A stretch of 64,000 nt of DNA from Trichobilharzia regenti (GCA_944472135.2 OX235267.1:38905312-38969311); one strand, 5' to 3'; positions 10,732-22,359 are shown, counted from the stretch's first letter. Translations and numbers: made by a program. The notes: generated by a model not told the origin, from the letters alone.

Positions 10732-11415
10732 AATTTTTCCCACCGCTCGCCATTTTTCTATAGAACAAAAGATAGTTCTTCTGTCAGTGCAGAGAATAAA
10801 CAACCCAAGAAATCTTGTTGCCACACTATTTCCGAAATTTTAATAATAATAATGGCTTTATTTTAATCAGTCTATTTGATACACTGCGGAATTCTCAGCA
10901 TGTGGTACAATACTGCATCTCATTTTCCCTTTCCGTTACTTAGGAAGGGGAAAAACAATTAACAGAACATTTGCATTCTTAATTATAATAATAATAATGT
11001 CAATAAAAGTGCAAATGTGAAATTAAAATTAAAAATTAATCGAAATGGTAACATGGATACATTAATGAAAGGAGGCATTTACTTACTTTTTTTACTGCAA
11101 GTTAGTAGTTTTGATTCCTAACACTTTGCTCATTATAAACAATGCGTACAGATCAGGGTGTTCTCGAGTTTGTGGTATTTGTTGGTGTGAGTATAATGTC
11201 TTTTATAATTGTTTCCACTCCTATCCTAAAGAAATGCAGAGGAAGAATTACAATGACTGAAGAGGGTTCTGAGAATTCAATAAGATAATATTATCAATGA
11301 ATTCGCCGAAATGAATGACACTCATCGACAGGTAATCTGTAATGTTGCTGGTATACAGTTATACAGTCTTTTATAAGTCATCAAGGAAATAGTAAGGAGA
11401 AGCAGTCAAGAAAAG
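10732..11415. other. No recognisable gene; AAT-rich tracts
   Basis: AT-rich with short (AAT)n runs near 10845 and 10990 that may be tails of unseen LINE fragments. Nothing else is supported. Confidence 0.3.
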
Positions 11416-12790
11416 TATTACTGTATTACTGTTCCTTTGGATTCCAAGTGGAATACAGGGGTTTAGCAGCACATCTCCATTTTGTGCCACACTCTGCAGC
11501 CCTATTCACCTGGGTCGTACGCTTTGGACTCCCCTTCCGTATTAGTTCTCGACGCCTAACTCGCCGTTTCAAACTCAAGTTACACTAAGAGTTATGATGG
11601 TAGATGTTAACCGACCGCTACCTCAGTGTGTATCCTATCTGTCTCTATACTTTTTGTCACATTTCCTGAGTGACTGGTTTCTTGTTGTTAATTGTTTCTG
11701 GTTGGCTGGCCCCACTTGATCTTCAGTATCGGGTAAACAATGCCAGCCGTTGATCAAAGTCTGAAGTCTGTCAGAAATGCTTCAGACAGTGCGCCATGAT
11801 TCCGGCCCATATAGAAGAAATAACCTAATGTTTGTGATGGATATCTGCATCTTCTTCTTTAAGACTGATTTAGTTCAGACGATTTCCATACTGGTTTCAA
11901 GTCGATGAAGGGATATCTTGCCTGGTTTTTGACATCTTCATCCGTTCCGAGTGCCTGTAGTTGAAACGATAATTCCCAGCCAGATAAGTGAAGGAAGTAA
12001 CCTCATACAAAAATCTCCAGCAGTGATGGTGATTGGTTCTCTTTTTGTTATTCCTATGGTTGTTGGTTAGTTATCATATCATCACCTCCTTCTTCTTTAT
12101 GTTCACCTGGAGCCCTGTCTTTGCTGCCTCCTTCTTCAGAAAGTTTTCGCCTACAAGTCTTCGAGATTTTATGATATTAAACATAAATCATTCACGAAAT
12201 TCAGATCTTCTAGAGTCTTCTTATCGTGCGTCGGTGGTACAGCAGTTTGGACACTCGCCGACCATGCACATGGTCTGGGGTTCGATCCCTGGTCGACGCC
12301 GCACTCCTTCACCTCGCTAAACCACTAGTGAGACTGGTAAAGCGGTAAGCTTGGGCATGAGGCTAGCAACCCCATCCTGCAAAAAATTAACACTGCTAGA
12401 GAAACTTCAAGCTTCTAGCTTGGAGCCCTATGTTCCACTGGGAACGTGAAGGAAAAAAATAGGCTTCTTATCTGTGATCCAGCGTATTCCTGTCTTCTCA
12501 CTCCATACCTATGGAACTGCACATAATTTAGTCCACTACAATTGATAATATCCTTTGGTGATAGCAGTCGAAAGCCTTGTCTCACTCCCGTATACACTTC
12601 AAAGCACTCACAATACGTTTTCTGTTGTGTGTCACCTCTGACACGTACCACTGTCATATAGCTCTTGAATGAGGTTGATAAAGACTTGGGGTACACCAAA
12701 GTGTCGAAGTAATTTTTGAAATAAAGAAAAGTTAAAATAACATAAACGTAGAGACTCAGTGTTGCCAAATTGTCTTAACTTCTTTACACA
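11416..12790 (-). pseudogene. RTE-like LINE, interrupted by a SINE
   Basis: The minus strand carries RTE 3' sequence from its tail (11416, 'attcc...gtggaataca' on the plus strand) through remnants of the LDF and SRK regions and, beyond the inserted SINE, the RT segment with FEVYTGVRQG. Frames are heavily broken. The SINE at 12226-12461 split the copy after it inserted; the RTE sequence resumes on its far side. Confidence 0.75.
12226..12461 (+). repeat. tRNA-headed SINE, family A, inserted in RTE, with target duplication
   Basis: Clean sense copy: starts cgtgcgtcggtggtacagca, has B box GGGTTCGATCCC near 12278, a body with 'ggtaaagcggtaagcttggg', and the tail 'agccctatgttccactggga' (12424) followed by 'acgtgaaggaaaaaaat'. 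Flanked by GTCTTCTTATC (12215-12225) and GGCTTCTTATC (12462-12472), a target duplication with one mismatch. This copy best shows the SINE ends. Confidence 0.9.
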
Positions 12791-13290
12791 GAAGGTTAGC
12801 CGGAATATTCTTATACATAATAACGATGTGGGAAGACCAGAATTTCTAAATAAGACTCCCTCCCTCTCCCCCACTCCTAGTTAACCACAACATTTCCAAC
12901 TTCGATTTTTCTTTTGCTTTATATATTCCAGCTGTCCTTCATGAAAGTTGATAACTTTATCTCTTTATTTTTTCCTATTTTCCTTCTTTTAATAATTCTA
13001 AGTTGAACTGCTTCATATTTCGTGGCTGATTTTCTACTAATACTTACATGTAACAATCACGTTAAACCAACCCTTATTACCTCTATTATTGTAACAGATT
13101 AACTATGAAGTTTATGTAGCGATTCTTCTGATTTCCCAGGGTAAGGTCACTCACTTACTGCCCCGCCTTCCCTCTTTCTGTTGGATTACGACGGTTTGAC
13201 AAACTAGTAAACTAGTCAAAGTAGAAAATAAACTCACAGCAGATTCGCCAAACCACAGCTGAATTTACCTCCATTAGTTTAATAAATTTC
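12791..13290. other. No recognisable gene
   Basis: AT-rich with pyrimidine tracts. No supported gene, RNA or repeat boundary. Confidence 0.3.
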
Positions 13291-13294
13291 TTTG

Positions 13295-13805
13295 ATTAGA
13301 GGATTTCATCAAGAGCAGACATTAGTCACAGAACCATTGGAAAATCAAAGGGGAGTGCTGGACAGCCAGCAGTTTCATCTTAGTCTGAGACGCTTCACAC
13401 TACGCGCCCAACACAGGGGGTTTGAAACCAGGACCTTCTGGTTATAAGGCGAGCTAGCTTGTAGACCATTAAGCTACTGGTACCCGATCCGGTGACCAGT
13501 CCATGAATTTTAACTTCTGCCAATTTACACCAAAGCGCGACTACTGGACAACGTCTTTCGCGAGTATTTGTCCTCACGCTTAACCTGCTGTACCCGACTC
13601 ATCACGACTGGTATACGAGCTTGCCTTGTTACCATAAGGCCCTGGGCTCGAATGCTGGCATTGGTTGCATACTTATGGAGAGTCCTAAACTAAGACGGAG
13701 TGGTTAGCTGTCCAGTACTCCACGGTTCTCCAATGGTTCTCTAACTGATGTCAGCTCATGATGAAATCCTCCAACCAGACAAACAAAATCCTTACGAAAA
13801 ACCAA
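13295..13805. repeat. Hammerhead-foldback element (inverted pair)
   Basis: Antisense unit 13295-13490 and sense unit from about 13610 to 13805, with a centre of about 120 bases. Terminal sequence 'accaatact' closes the right end. The hammerhead-like domain is decayed in both arms (left arm lacks the GGACGAAAC strand; right arm has 'aagacggag'). Confidence 0.6.
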
Positions 13806-14048
13806 TACTAAATTTCAGACTAAATATATTCATTTTTGTATCAGTTAGGATAAGAATGGAATATCTATAGAATATTTATACAATTCGGTACTTGTTTTAT
13901 TCTATAGTGAGTGATGTGTTTCCCTCTAACTGTTAGTTAATGAGCTCAGCAGGTAATTGAGGTTAATTTATGTACACCTCATTGAAAAATAAGACTCGAT
14001 TTAGAAATATTCAAAATTTATGTGAAACCATTATTTCATGATAACACT
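13806..14048. other. No recognisable feature
   Basis: AT-rich spacer. Confidence 0.3.
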
Positions 14049-14285
14049 AATTGTCGGAAGCTGGTGTTTCGGTGGTAGGTTTCTTGCCAACCACCAAAAT
14101 GGTTAGGGTTCGATTCTTGACCAACTTACTCTTAAATCCCCTATTGGTTGATAATAAGCTCTGCAAAGAAGGGAGATCGGACGTGGAGCTGTCACTCTCA
14201 CTCCATAAACAACACATGGATGCTACTAAAACTTCAAAGCTCAGGCTTGTAGCCCTATGCCACTTTCGAAATTCACAAAAATAAA
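14049..14285 (+). repeat. tRNA-headed SINE, family A (diverged)
   Basis: Sense copy: 'ttcggtggtaggtttcttgccaaccac' head, B box GGGTTCGATTC near 14106, body, and the tail 'tgtagccctatgccact...' with A-rich end. About the same length as the other full copies. Confidence 0.7.
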
Positions 14286-14574
14286 GAAAACGCGTAATTC
14301 CGACGTTTGGTTTTAGTTCATTTTTCACCTCTATTCACTGTGGAATGGAAACATTGATGTCACACGGTCTGTGACAAAGAGATAAACGATGTGACAGGTT
14401 ATACATTTCGTACTGTTTAACTTACATCAAAAAGGCAAGTTCTAGACTCTGAGGAAAATCATTTGCGAACTACGACAAGTTTAAAAGCGATACTAAAGTT
14501 ACTCGTTTACTATCTTACAAAGATATACGAGTGAATAATAATTTTTTGTATTCATTCCGTTCCAATTTGAATAT
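14286..14574. other. No recognisable feature
   Basis: AT-rich spacer. Confidence 0.3.
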
Positions 14575-15970
14575 AAGACATAAGGAGCACATATCCGCCT
14601 CATTCTGTTTTTTGCAGTCGTCTGTAACTGCCCCCAAGATTACCCATAAGCTCTTATCTCCTCCTCAAATAACTTCCTGCATATCATACTTAGCCTGTTG
14701 CCCAGCTCGCCATTTCCCATTCTGGCTTAACTTGACAACCTGTCTGGCGTGTAATGTCTCTCAATGGTCTCTTCAGCGTGTGTCCAATTTATGCCTATTC
14801 TCTGTGGCATTTTTGTTGAGCAGTCGGCTCTTGATTAGTTTGTTTCCAGAGTTCCGTTTTGCTGATTCTTTATGGCTGGCTATCTGACCATCGGTAGGGA
14901 GGGAAAGCGGCAGCTGATGAGAGTCTGCGACAAGTAGGAAATAATCATGGTGACCCACATTATTGATTTATTAACGCAGAAAAAACTTGGTACAATATAG
15001 CACCAAGAAAGATGCTCCACACAATAATAATGAAACAACATAGATCAAAAAGTAAAGAAATATAAGTAGAGAACGGATAAAGAACTTCATCTGCAAGGAA
15101 AACAGTCATACTTAACAAGTTCAAACAGTATTCGTCAACTATCATCGGAAAGGGAAGAAAGAAGGAAATTAACACTGATTACGATTCTTGGCCATATCCG
15201 ATAACATTTCAAGCCATCTATTCTATCTATCTCACGGACCCCAACCAGGGAATCGTGACGCACCAACCGATGCTAATCTAGCACAAACATCCTTCGTCCC
15301 ACGATGCCACGTCATGGACTGAACACCCCTCCTCCTTTTCTATCCCGTCCGAGAGCTAGCGAACAGAGACTTGTACGGAAGCCCCTGAGATGACATTCGC
15401 AGCACATGTCCAAGCCACCGGAACCGCTGTTTCCAGATGACTCACATATCAAGTCTCTGAACCATGTGAAAGCACTGATTTAATGATAATTTTGAAGATA
15501 CGGATCTTATTTTGTATGCTTAGTGCGGTAGATTTCCATAATAAGTTCGGATTAAAGGTCGGTCTGTTTTTTCAGTCTTGACTGGCTTTGACATCCACCC
15601 ACATGTATTTGAAATGATGCTGACCAGATAAATAAGAAGAAGAGTTGACTCCCTTAAGACTTCACCCCTGATAGTTATTGGTGATTGTTGTCTTTAGCAT
15701 ATCTATTTGAAATCCTATCTTCCATGCTTCTCCTGCAAACTTGTTAATCTTCGCCGGTGGATCTTTGAACTTGTATGCAGTTAGACAAAATTCACGCATG
15801 AAGTCCAGATCTTCTTATTGCCGCCTACCACAACAGTAAGGCATATCACTGGTTATAGTAGTCAGACTTATCTTACCCTTGTCTTCACTTCTAAAGCTTC
15901 ATCGATTTCTCTCTTTTGAATTACTTGTTATTTGACATCATCACAAGGTTGTTAACTCACCTTTTCTAAA
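14575..15970 (-). pseudogene. RTE-like LINE, interrupted by another LINE
   Basis: Antisense RTE 3' region: tail near 14580, the 'RWKRSWIGHTLR'-type region near 14760, then after a foreign insert (14963-15440) the RT-distal region (15450-15970) with LTGFDIH and KxSFT remnants. All frames are broken. Confidence 0.65.
14963..15440 (-). pseudogene. Second LINE family, 3' end nested in RTE
   Basis: On the minus strand, 15430 to 15180 reads RFRWLGHVLRM, QGLPYKSLF, RRRGVQSMTWHRGTKDV and PGWGPRDR, a LINE C-terminus distinct from the copies around it. It is followed by a 3' untranslated region of about 215 bases ending in a 'taaatcaata' tail at 14963. A minus-strand open frame of 71 codons inside this tail has no domain and is probably chance. 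Confidence 0.65.
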
Positions 15971-16415
15971 ACCGAATGTTTCGTCTTCTACTACTAGTGC
16001 TGTAACAGGAGAAGACAAAACACTTGGTAATGGACTTTTTCACTAGGGAAAACGCACATCATATTTATACATTTTTAGCTACACTTAAGGTCAGATAGGT
16101 TGGCTGACGATAAATTATTCAGATTGGCTAACGATTTTCTGAAGATTAAACCTTGAGACGAACAGTTGTCCAATCAGACTATTTCCTGACCACGATGCAA
16201 GTTACATTCAGATCTGAGGAGTAAGCATTTTTAACTTCATTTCTGGTTACTGCCCACTGAACCGCGTCTATATACCACCGATAAACCCTTTCAGTAGTAC
16301 ACGCCATAATAGTACTATTGTGAGGGAGCTGTCTGCAAACAAACCAAACTTGTAAACAACAATTTACGTCAATTTTTACGTCTCAAATCGAGGTCTTGAG
16401 AAAAAAAACAAGAAC
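15971..16415. other. No recognisable gene
   Basis: Non-coding. A 'tctatataccacc' TATA-like stretch occurs at 16269, but I cannot tie it to a gene. Confidence 0.3.
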
Positions 16416-16419
16416 AAGG

Positions 16420-16655
16420 CCTAACCATGAGGAACTCCACAACCAATCACAGCAGACTTAGCGTGGGCGGATGCAATTCGCAGATATATGGCTTAACTTT
16501 GTAAGCAAGCAGTACAGAATAACCTTCAGCAAGAAAGACGTTGCTTCTCTGCTAAAATAACGAATAATAATGTACATAAAAATTTACACAGATCTCTTAA
16601 TTTTCTGAATAAACGATGTGTTACTTGGCCTTTGTCTGCTGTAGTTACAGTACTA
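16420..16655 (+). repeat. LTR-like repeat, family X (solo, diverged)
   Basis: Shares 'accaatcacagcagactta' (one mismatch), 'aataatgtacata', 'taaacgatgtgtta', 'cttggcctttgtctgct' and a terminal 'gttaca' with the solo LTR at 53.54-53.83 kb (opposite strand) and the insert at 59.22-59.47 kb. No coding region is attached. Confidence 0.65.
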
Positions 16656-16894
16656 CTACGAACACCTCAGCTGGATATTGTTCAGTTGATAGGTATCAAG
16701 TAATGGAAACGACATTGCTGATTTGAGATGTAGATACTCTCATGCGCTTCCTATACTCCGCTACTAGGAACCACCATCACCACGTAAATAATATAATGAG
16801 TGCTGTTAGACGCATCCATGTCACTAACTGCACAGGTAACAATAAATCTTACAGGTGCTTACTGCCTAAATAAAAACAGAACTTGTAACAGTTT
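16656..16894. other. No recognisable feature
   Basis: Spacer. Confidence 0.3.
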
Positions 16895-17045
16895 CACTGC
16901 CTTCCAAGTGAAACATAAAGCTTCGAAAGCTTGAGCATTGAAGTTCCAGTCGCGGTAATGTTGCTTTTTACGTGGAGAGAATGCTAACCTCCTCACAACC
17001 AACCTTTCCTCTTCGAAAGGCTTTCTACCAGCTAACCAGCAAGGT
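16895..17045 (-). repeat. tRNA-headed SINE, family A, truncated
   Basis: Only the tail and body remain: on the plus strand 'ccaagtgaaacataaagctt' through 'accaacctttcctctt'. The tRNA head is missing. Confidence 0.6.
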
Positions 17046-17094
17046 TTAAGATTTAAAAATAATAGAGAAGATTTGTAGCTCAGATGGATGATTT

Positions 17095-18333
17095 GCAATT
17101 AATAGTGTTCTCTGAGCTGGTTGGTTTTGCTGCGGATCTTTCGTCGTCCCCCATCTGGACAACATTCCCCTTCAGCGCAATATTTAGCATAAAGTGAAAT
17201 GATTTAAATTTTTCATAAGTGATATAATTGCGTCTCCAGATAACCATCGTTAGATATGTATTGATCATTTTCTATTGACTTGGATTTTAAACTTTCTGGT
17301 CAGCTGATTTACTTTTTACTAGTTGGTATATCTGGTCTATATTGACGTGTTTGTTAATTGCATATTCGTTTGAGTAACAGGCTTCTAGGAATTCCTTGGG
17401 TGCACTTTTGGTGTTTCCTCTGTTTGAGATTTTGACATTAACTTTCTACATTATCCGAATAATCAAACTGGTGTGCATAATTGTCTATATGCATTGATAT
17501 GAAATAAGAATATATATCGTATCTTTTCACGGCTGATTTGTGTTCCTGGATTCTGATTCGAAGGGGAATTTCCAAAGAGAATGGTATCTACAAAATCTCG
17601 TCAAAAAGTGTTTGAAGTCGAATCACAACACCAACAAGTAACCATCACTAAAGACCACGAGAAAATTCATCCTACCATACATAAAAAATATCTCTGAAAT
17701 AACAGCTAGACTACTGAAACCGTTTGATACAGATATAGCACACAAGCCAGTCAAATCTCTTAATTCGGTATTATGCAAACCGAAAGATCCAACAGAAAAA
17801 GGGGATAAAATTAACACCATCTACAAAATAAATTGTATGAACTGTAACAGAAATTATATTGGTGGTCAAAGTGGGCGTCCCCTTCGAATTAGAATCCAAG
17901 AACACAATACATATTCTTTCATATCAATGCATATAGACAATTATGCACACCAGTTTGATTATTCGGATAATGTAGAAAGTTAATGTCAAAATCTCAAACA
18001 GAGGAAACACCAAAAGTGCACCCAAGGAATTCCTAGAAGCCTGTTACTCAAACGAATATGCAATTAACAAACACGTCAATATAGACCAGATATACCAACT
18101 AGTAAAAAGTAAATCAGCTGACCAGAAAGTTTAAAATCCAAGTCAATAGAAAATGATCAATACATATCTAACGATGGTTATCTGGAGACGCAATTATATC
18201 ACTTATGAAAAATTTAAATCATTTCACTTTATGCTAAATATTGCGCTGAAGGGGAATGTTGTCCAGAAAGGTGGACAATGAGAGCTCTGCAGCAAAACCA
18301 ACCAGCTCAGAGAACACAATTAATTGCAAAGGT
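17095..18333. repeat. Palindrome of PLE 3' ends (arms about 460 bp)
   Basis: Left arm 17095-17567 and right arm about 17873-18333 are inverted copies with few differences. They begin and end with 'gcaattaat...gttctctgagctgg' and its complement and meet a 306-base centre. The right arm and centre read as the 3' coding end of a Penelope-like element in sense, so the left arm is an inverted partial copy of the same 3' end pointing outward. Confidence 0.9.
17642..17983 (+). pseudogene. PLE linker and GIY-YIG domain fragment
   Basis: One open frame of 114 codons after a stop at 17639: LPYIKNISEITARLLKPF (the linker after the PLE reverse transcriptase), then TIYKINCMNCNRNYIGG, the zinc-binding CxxC and GIY-YIG box, then QSGRPLRIRIQEH with the helix Arg and His. 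It ends early (stop 17981) where the conserved C-terminus should continue; shifted frames downstream carry the rest (an EFLEACYSNEYAINKHVNI-like stretch). No reverse transcriptase upstream. Confidence 0.85.
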
Positions 18334-19235
18334 TTACGATTTCACCGACCAGGAGTCGGACATCGGGTCATTTATGGTATGGTTGGCAGGCTAAATACTG
18401 TCAAACGACCATCGACACACCGTTGACATAACGCCGACGACAGTACTCGTAGTATATAAAATTGACAGTACATGCAACTTCCACTTGACTACAGACTACT
18501 TGTTTGCTTACTGTCCAGCTGACAAGAAATGTAGCCAGGAAATAAATCAGAGGAAAGTGTAGACATCATTAGAAATTGAATAAACAACCAGTTGTTTCTG
18601 CTATATAAGTTTACTACTTACAGTTAGCTCCTGAATCTATTGAAACAATTTAAACACCCCATGAACACACTGATGCATATATAAATCTATTTTAAAAAAA
18701 GGTATATTTTGTGTAGAGATGGCTTTTAGTCAAATAAAACAAAATAAAAGAGTGTAACAACCAAAGAGTTATTCGATATCCATTTGCATTTTAGTATGTT
18801 GTCAGACAAAATTTGACAGGAAATTTACGTTACAACAACAGGTGGTAGATTTCAAATAAAAAGCACGAAAAAAAGAAACTTTTCTACAATTTTTGAATTT
18901 AACTTGGGGTGATACACAGAAGGAAAAATAAATACAGACAACAAGTTTTCTATCTTCTTTATTCTCTAGGTGTATTTTATAAATTCTTTTTTATGCCAGT
19001 ACACACTCTGTTCGTTTGTTTATTGCCTCTATGTTGTTGTGCATTACACTGACACCATTTCTCCACTCCATTTCGGCTTGAAAAAAGTATCTAAACCGTC
19101 ACTTTTATATAAGAATATTTATTTATGGAGTTCGACAAGATATAACTGATAAGACTTTTGAAATAGTCCATTTGGGTAATGTTTATGATCGAGTGTCTAC
19201 TGGTCAAGTGTAAAACAAAACACAAAAACCAACCA
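18334..19235. other. No recognisable gene
   Basis: AT-rich. A 'agtatataaaattg' TATA-like sequence sits at 18453 and might be a promoter remnant of a mobile element, but nothing downstream supports it. Confidence 0.3.
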
Positions 19236-19239
19236 CATG

Positions 19240-19868
19240 TGTCTATGAAGCATTGTTTCAACTGCAGGCAGATGAATATTTCAAGGCCGGCCAGCCAGTC
19301 AGCCAGACAGTCGAAATCAGAAAGGCGAGATACGCCTTCATCAATCTGAAATCAGTTTGAAAATCGTCTGCTTCACTCCCCTTCAGCACAACCAACAGGA
19401 TTCGGAATCTGTTCAACAAAAATCTTAAATCAATCAGTTCTTCTTTTTATGGGTCAGAAGCTTGGTGGGTGCGTTGCGGAAAGTATTCCTAACAAGTTAC
19501 AGACTTTTATTTAACGCCTGCCCACGTGGCTGGCTCTGTGCTGAAGATCAAATGACCAGCTGTCGAAACTCAAGAACCGATTACTCAACAAATATGTAGG
19601 AGAAAATGGCGATGGATTGATCGGGCATACACCACTGAGGAGGATGTCGAGTGACATTGCGCACAATACAGGAAATCGCTCAAGTGGAATCCGAATGGGA
19701 AGTGACGAGTGGGGTGTGAGTGTGATGGTGATATGGAGGAGATCGTGTGGCTAGGGGAAGATGAGAGGTCATGGTCATTCTTGGGCCAAGTTGAAGAGCT
19801 CAGCAAAGAATAGAAGAAAGTGGAGATGTGTTGCCGAAGCCCATGTTCCACTTGAAATCCAAGGAAAT
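19240..19868 (+). pseudogene. RTE-like LINE, 3' end (decayed)
   Basis: Plus-strand RTE 3' region with remnants RKARYAFINLK, ILNQSVLLFMGQKLGG and NRLLNKYVGENGDGLIGHT, then the 3' untranslated end 'gaagcccatgttccacttga' and a TA-rich tail leading into (TA)n at 19870-19899. Confidence 0.75.
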
Positions 19869-19869
19869 A

Positions 19870-19899
19870 ATATATATGTATATATATATATATATATTC
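19870..19899. repeat. (TA)n microsatellite
   Basis: Alternating T and A after the RTE tail and before the next SINE. Confidence 0.85.
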
Positions 19900-20125
19900 C
19901 TTTACGTTCTGAGTGGAACATAGGACCCCAAGCTTGAACTTTGGAGCCTCATTAGCTGTGTTATTTGCTTCTATTTTACGGGGCTAGGTCACTAGCCTCA
20001 TTCAAGCCCAACCTGTTCACTTTACCGAAACTACTACCGGCTAAACGAGGATTAGCAGGGAGTCAGGTGGGGATTAAATCCCGCACCAAGCATGTAGTTG
20101 AGGAGTATTCTGTTAGTAAATCTTC
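19900..20125 (-). repeat. tRNA-headed SINE, family A (diverged)
   Basis: Antisense copy whose tail ('attcctttacgttctgagtg' on the plus strand) abuts the (TA)n tract; the decayed tRNA head lies near 20070-20125. Confidence 0.65.
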
Positions 20126-20655
20126 GAAGCGCAAGAGTGATATATGTATTTAAATCTGTTGTGATCTTAAATATAAAGACTTTCTCAATGCAAGCACTGC
20201 TAGATAAGTTTTGTTACGATGATGTATTTTCTAATTTGTAACAGTTCATTCTCAGCATATGTGTTGGGTATTTTAGTGCCTAAAATCTTTAAACTTCACA
20301 ATGACAACAATTATTACAGACGCATACTTAGTTTTTGTCTTCTTAAAGAACTTTTTAACAGAGTCGCTTCATGATCCAAAGTAGCATCAATTCAAGGGTA
20401 ATCAAAAAATTTTACTCTAAGCACAAGTTAACCATTAGGGTCATCAGTTGTTGTGTCATTTTAAGAATTGCTCAATACTTTAGAAGGTTATTATATCAAC
20501 AAAATTGAGTTTTCACTAGTGACTTGCTTCAGGTAGTAGTTCAGCGAAGAGGATCATTTCAGCGAATTCATTTTCCACTTTAGTTGTACAGTCACATTTA
20601 TATACACTTTCCTTTTTAAGAAAAAGGGTAGTAACAGAAATAGTAGTCAATGATT
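20126..20655. other. No recognisable gene
   Basis: AT-rich sequence with no supported feature. Confidence 0.3.
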
Positions 20656-20659
20656 TTAG

Positions 20660-21280
20660 ATGGTTGGAGGCAATCGGGGTAAGCTTTGGACCCTGTTTGC
20701 GTGCTAGTTATCACTCCCTAGTCAGCAAGGCGTATCTGAAAACTTAAAGGAACTAATTTCCCTTCTGAAATCCGAATCTGCGTCACCCAGTTCCACCTTC
20801 ATTAAGAGACATAACCACTGAGCTATTCAAGCTCGTGATTCACCTCCAGTAGGATTGTATTGAATACTTTCGTTGTTCACTAGTAACTAGTGTGATGTGT
20901 CTGGCTAGTTCTTTGTTTTGGTGCAGACTAAATTCTATCAGTCAGTCAGGTTTACAGTGTGGTCATAATTTTAGGTAGATCAACATCACGGTGCACATTG
21001 ATTTGACTGGAGTCCTGGGTGACGTGCATTCAAATCTCAGAAGGGACATGAGTTCCTTCACGGTGACAAATAGTCCTTCCCGAAGAGTGTCATCTGGCAT
21101 GAAACCTAGGTCTAAAGCTTCCTGTGGCCGATTGCCTCCAACTATCTGACATCAACAATTCAAAGTGCACCTTGATGGAAAGCTACCTAAAATGGTGGCC
21201 ACATTGCAAATCTGACTGTCTGGTAGAATTCAGCCCGCACCAAACAAAGCACTAGCCAGACACATCACACTAGATAATAG
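20660..21280. repeat. Inverted pair of a third tRNA-SINE family
   Basis: 20660-20940 (antisense) and 20990-21280 (sense) share blocks such as 'ccgattgcctccaac' and 'ctagccagacacatcacac'. In the antisense unit a clean A box reads TAGCTCAGTGGTTA (complement of 20818-20831) with a GATTCGGATTTC B-box-like element. I see no hammerhead core. Confidence 0.6.
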
Positions 21281-21937
21281 TGTACAAACAAAGTATAGTT
21301 GTTAATGTCAGTGAATGCATGAAAAGGATTTGAATAAATCTGTTAGAGTTACTTAATAAGTTGAATAATTTGATGAATGAGTTGTAATCAGGGTGCACAT
21401 AGAAATGAAGAAAATTTAGAAACACAAGAGATATAAGGAGTTTAACAAACTAGATCAATTTGGTAAAAATTAACAAGGCTGTTACCATGATAGTAGGAGT
21501 AGTTGAACAATATTCTTTTTGTATACATAACTCTGGTTTTTCTAACTGATCGGCTAAAGATTCAACAATGCAAAGGAGATGAAAGCGTATCTCCTCTGAT
21601 AGTTTATTCTTCACTCTGTCGATTACTTTTGAAGGAGGCGTTTGTTGCGATGGAACGACCAATGTTGACAAGATGTTGGATTATCCCACTACTTATAGAA
21701 GCCTCCTTCATGAAAATAACTGTATAGAAATGCGACTGTACAGCTAGAGGCGAAAAATAAATTCGCCAAAAAAGGCCTCCTCTTCGCTAAACTACTTGTC
21801 TTATTTTTATTAATTTTCAGATAGGTATTTTTTTAATAAAGAACTCTTATTCTCCAAGTCCTACTGTTGAATCTTGACTGACTGTATTAGGGAAGTAATT
21901 CAGGTATGAAACAGGGTGATATGGATCATCGTATACC
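21281..21937. other. No recognisable gene
   Basis: Short overlapping open frames on both strands at 21450-21730 have no recognisable domain and are probably chance. Confidence 0.3.
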
Positions 21938-22110
21938 TTTTTTTTATTACAGCTTGATTCCACACCGTAATTTTGGTACAAGTATGGAATTTTCAGCATG
22001 TGATATCGGCAGCCCAAATTTTGCAGGCTGACCATAGATACCAGGTGTGCGTCGGCAAGGGACCATGTACATGGTCGGCGAGAGTCCTAACCACTGTGCC
22101 ACCGACGCAC
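21938..22110 (-). repeat. tRNA-headed SINE, family B
   Basis: Antisense copy: T-rich start (complement of the A-rich tail), 'acagcttgattccacaccgta', and the tRNA-like head ending ccaccgacgcac at 22110. The B box region is partly deleted. Confidence 0.75.
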
Positions 22111-22319
22111 CGCCAACTGCCAGAAGTTTTCAAAATTTAATCTATTGAATTCAAACTAACACACCGCTGTACCCTACTGGTCACGACTTTCCACTAGAAC
22201 TCCAAGTAACTACCTGTCAAAATAGCACCAGTCACTTTTATTTTATTTTTCATACAAGTATCTCCTTTTATAAATTTGAGCCAAGAAATAAAAAGCAAAT
22301 GGTGCAGAATAACATGGAT
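22111..22319. other. No recognisable feature
   Basis: Spacer; a short 'tgtaccctactggtcacga' block (22170) matches the centre of the foldback elements and may be a remnant. Confidence 0.3.
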
Positions 22320-22353
22320 GAGTTTTACTCCGTCGGTTCTCATCAGCTGCACA
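22320..22353 (-). ncRNA. Hammerhead-like motif of a PLE 3' end
   Basis: On the minus strand the sequence reads gcagCTGATGAGAACC then a short arm and GAGTAAAAC. The CTGATGA box is intact, but the GAAA box is not clear. It matches the motif at 43.45, 43.89 and 49.39 kb. Confidence 0.3.
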
Positions 22354-22359
22354 CAACCT

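Noticed and set aside
14960..15175. A 71-codon hydrophobic membrane protein on the minus strand
   Set aside because: It lies in the 3' untranslated tail of a nested LINE, and T-rich sequence makes hydrophobic codons by chance.
17095..18333. CRISPR-like or bacterial inverted-repeat array
   Set aside because: The palindromes are PLE copies in a eukaryotic repeat landscape, and no spaced short direct repeats exist anywhere in the window.
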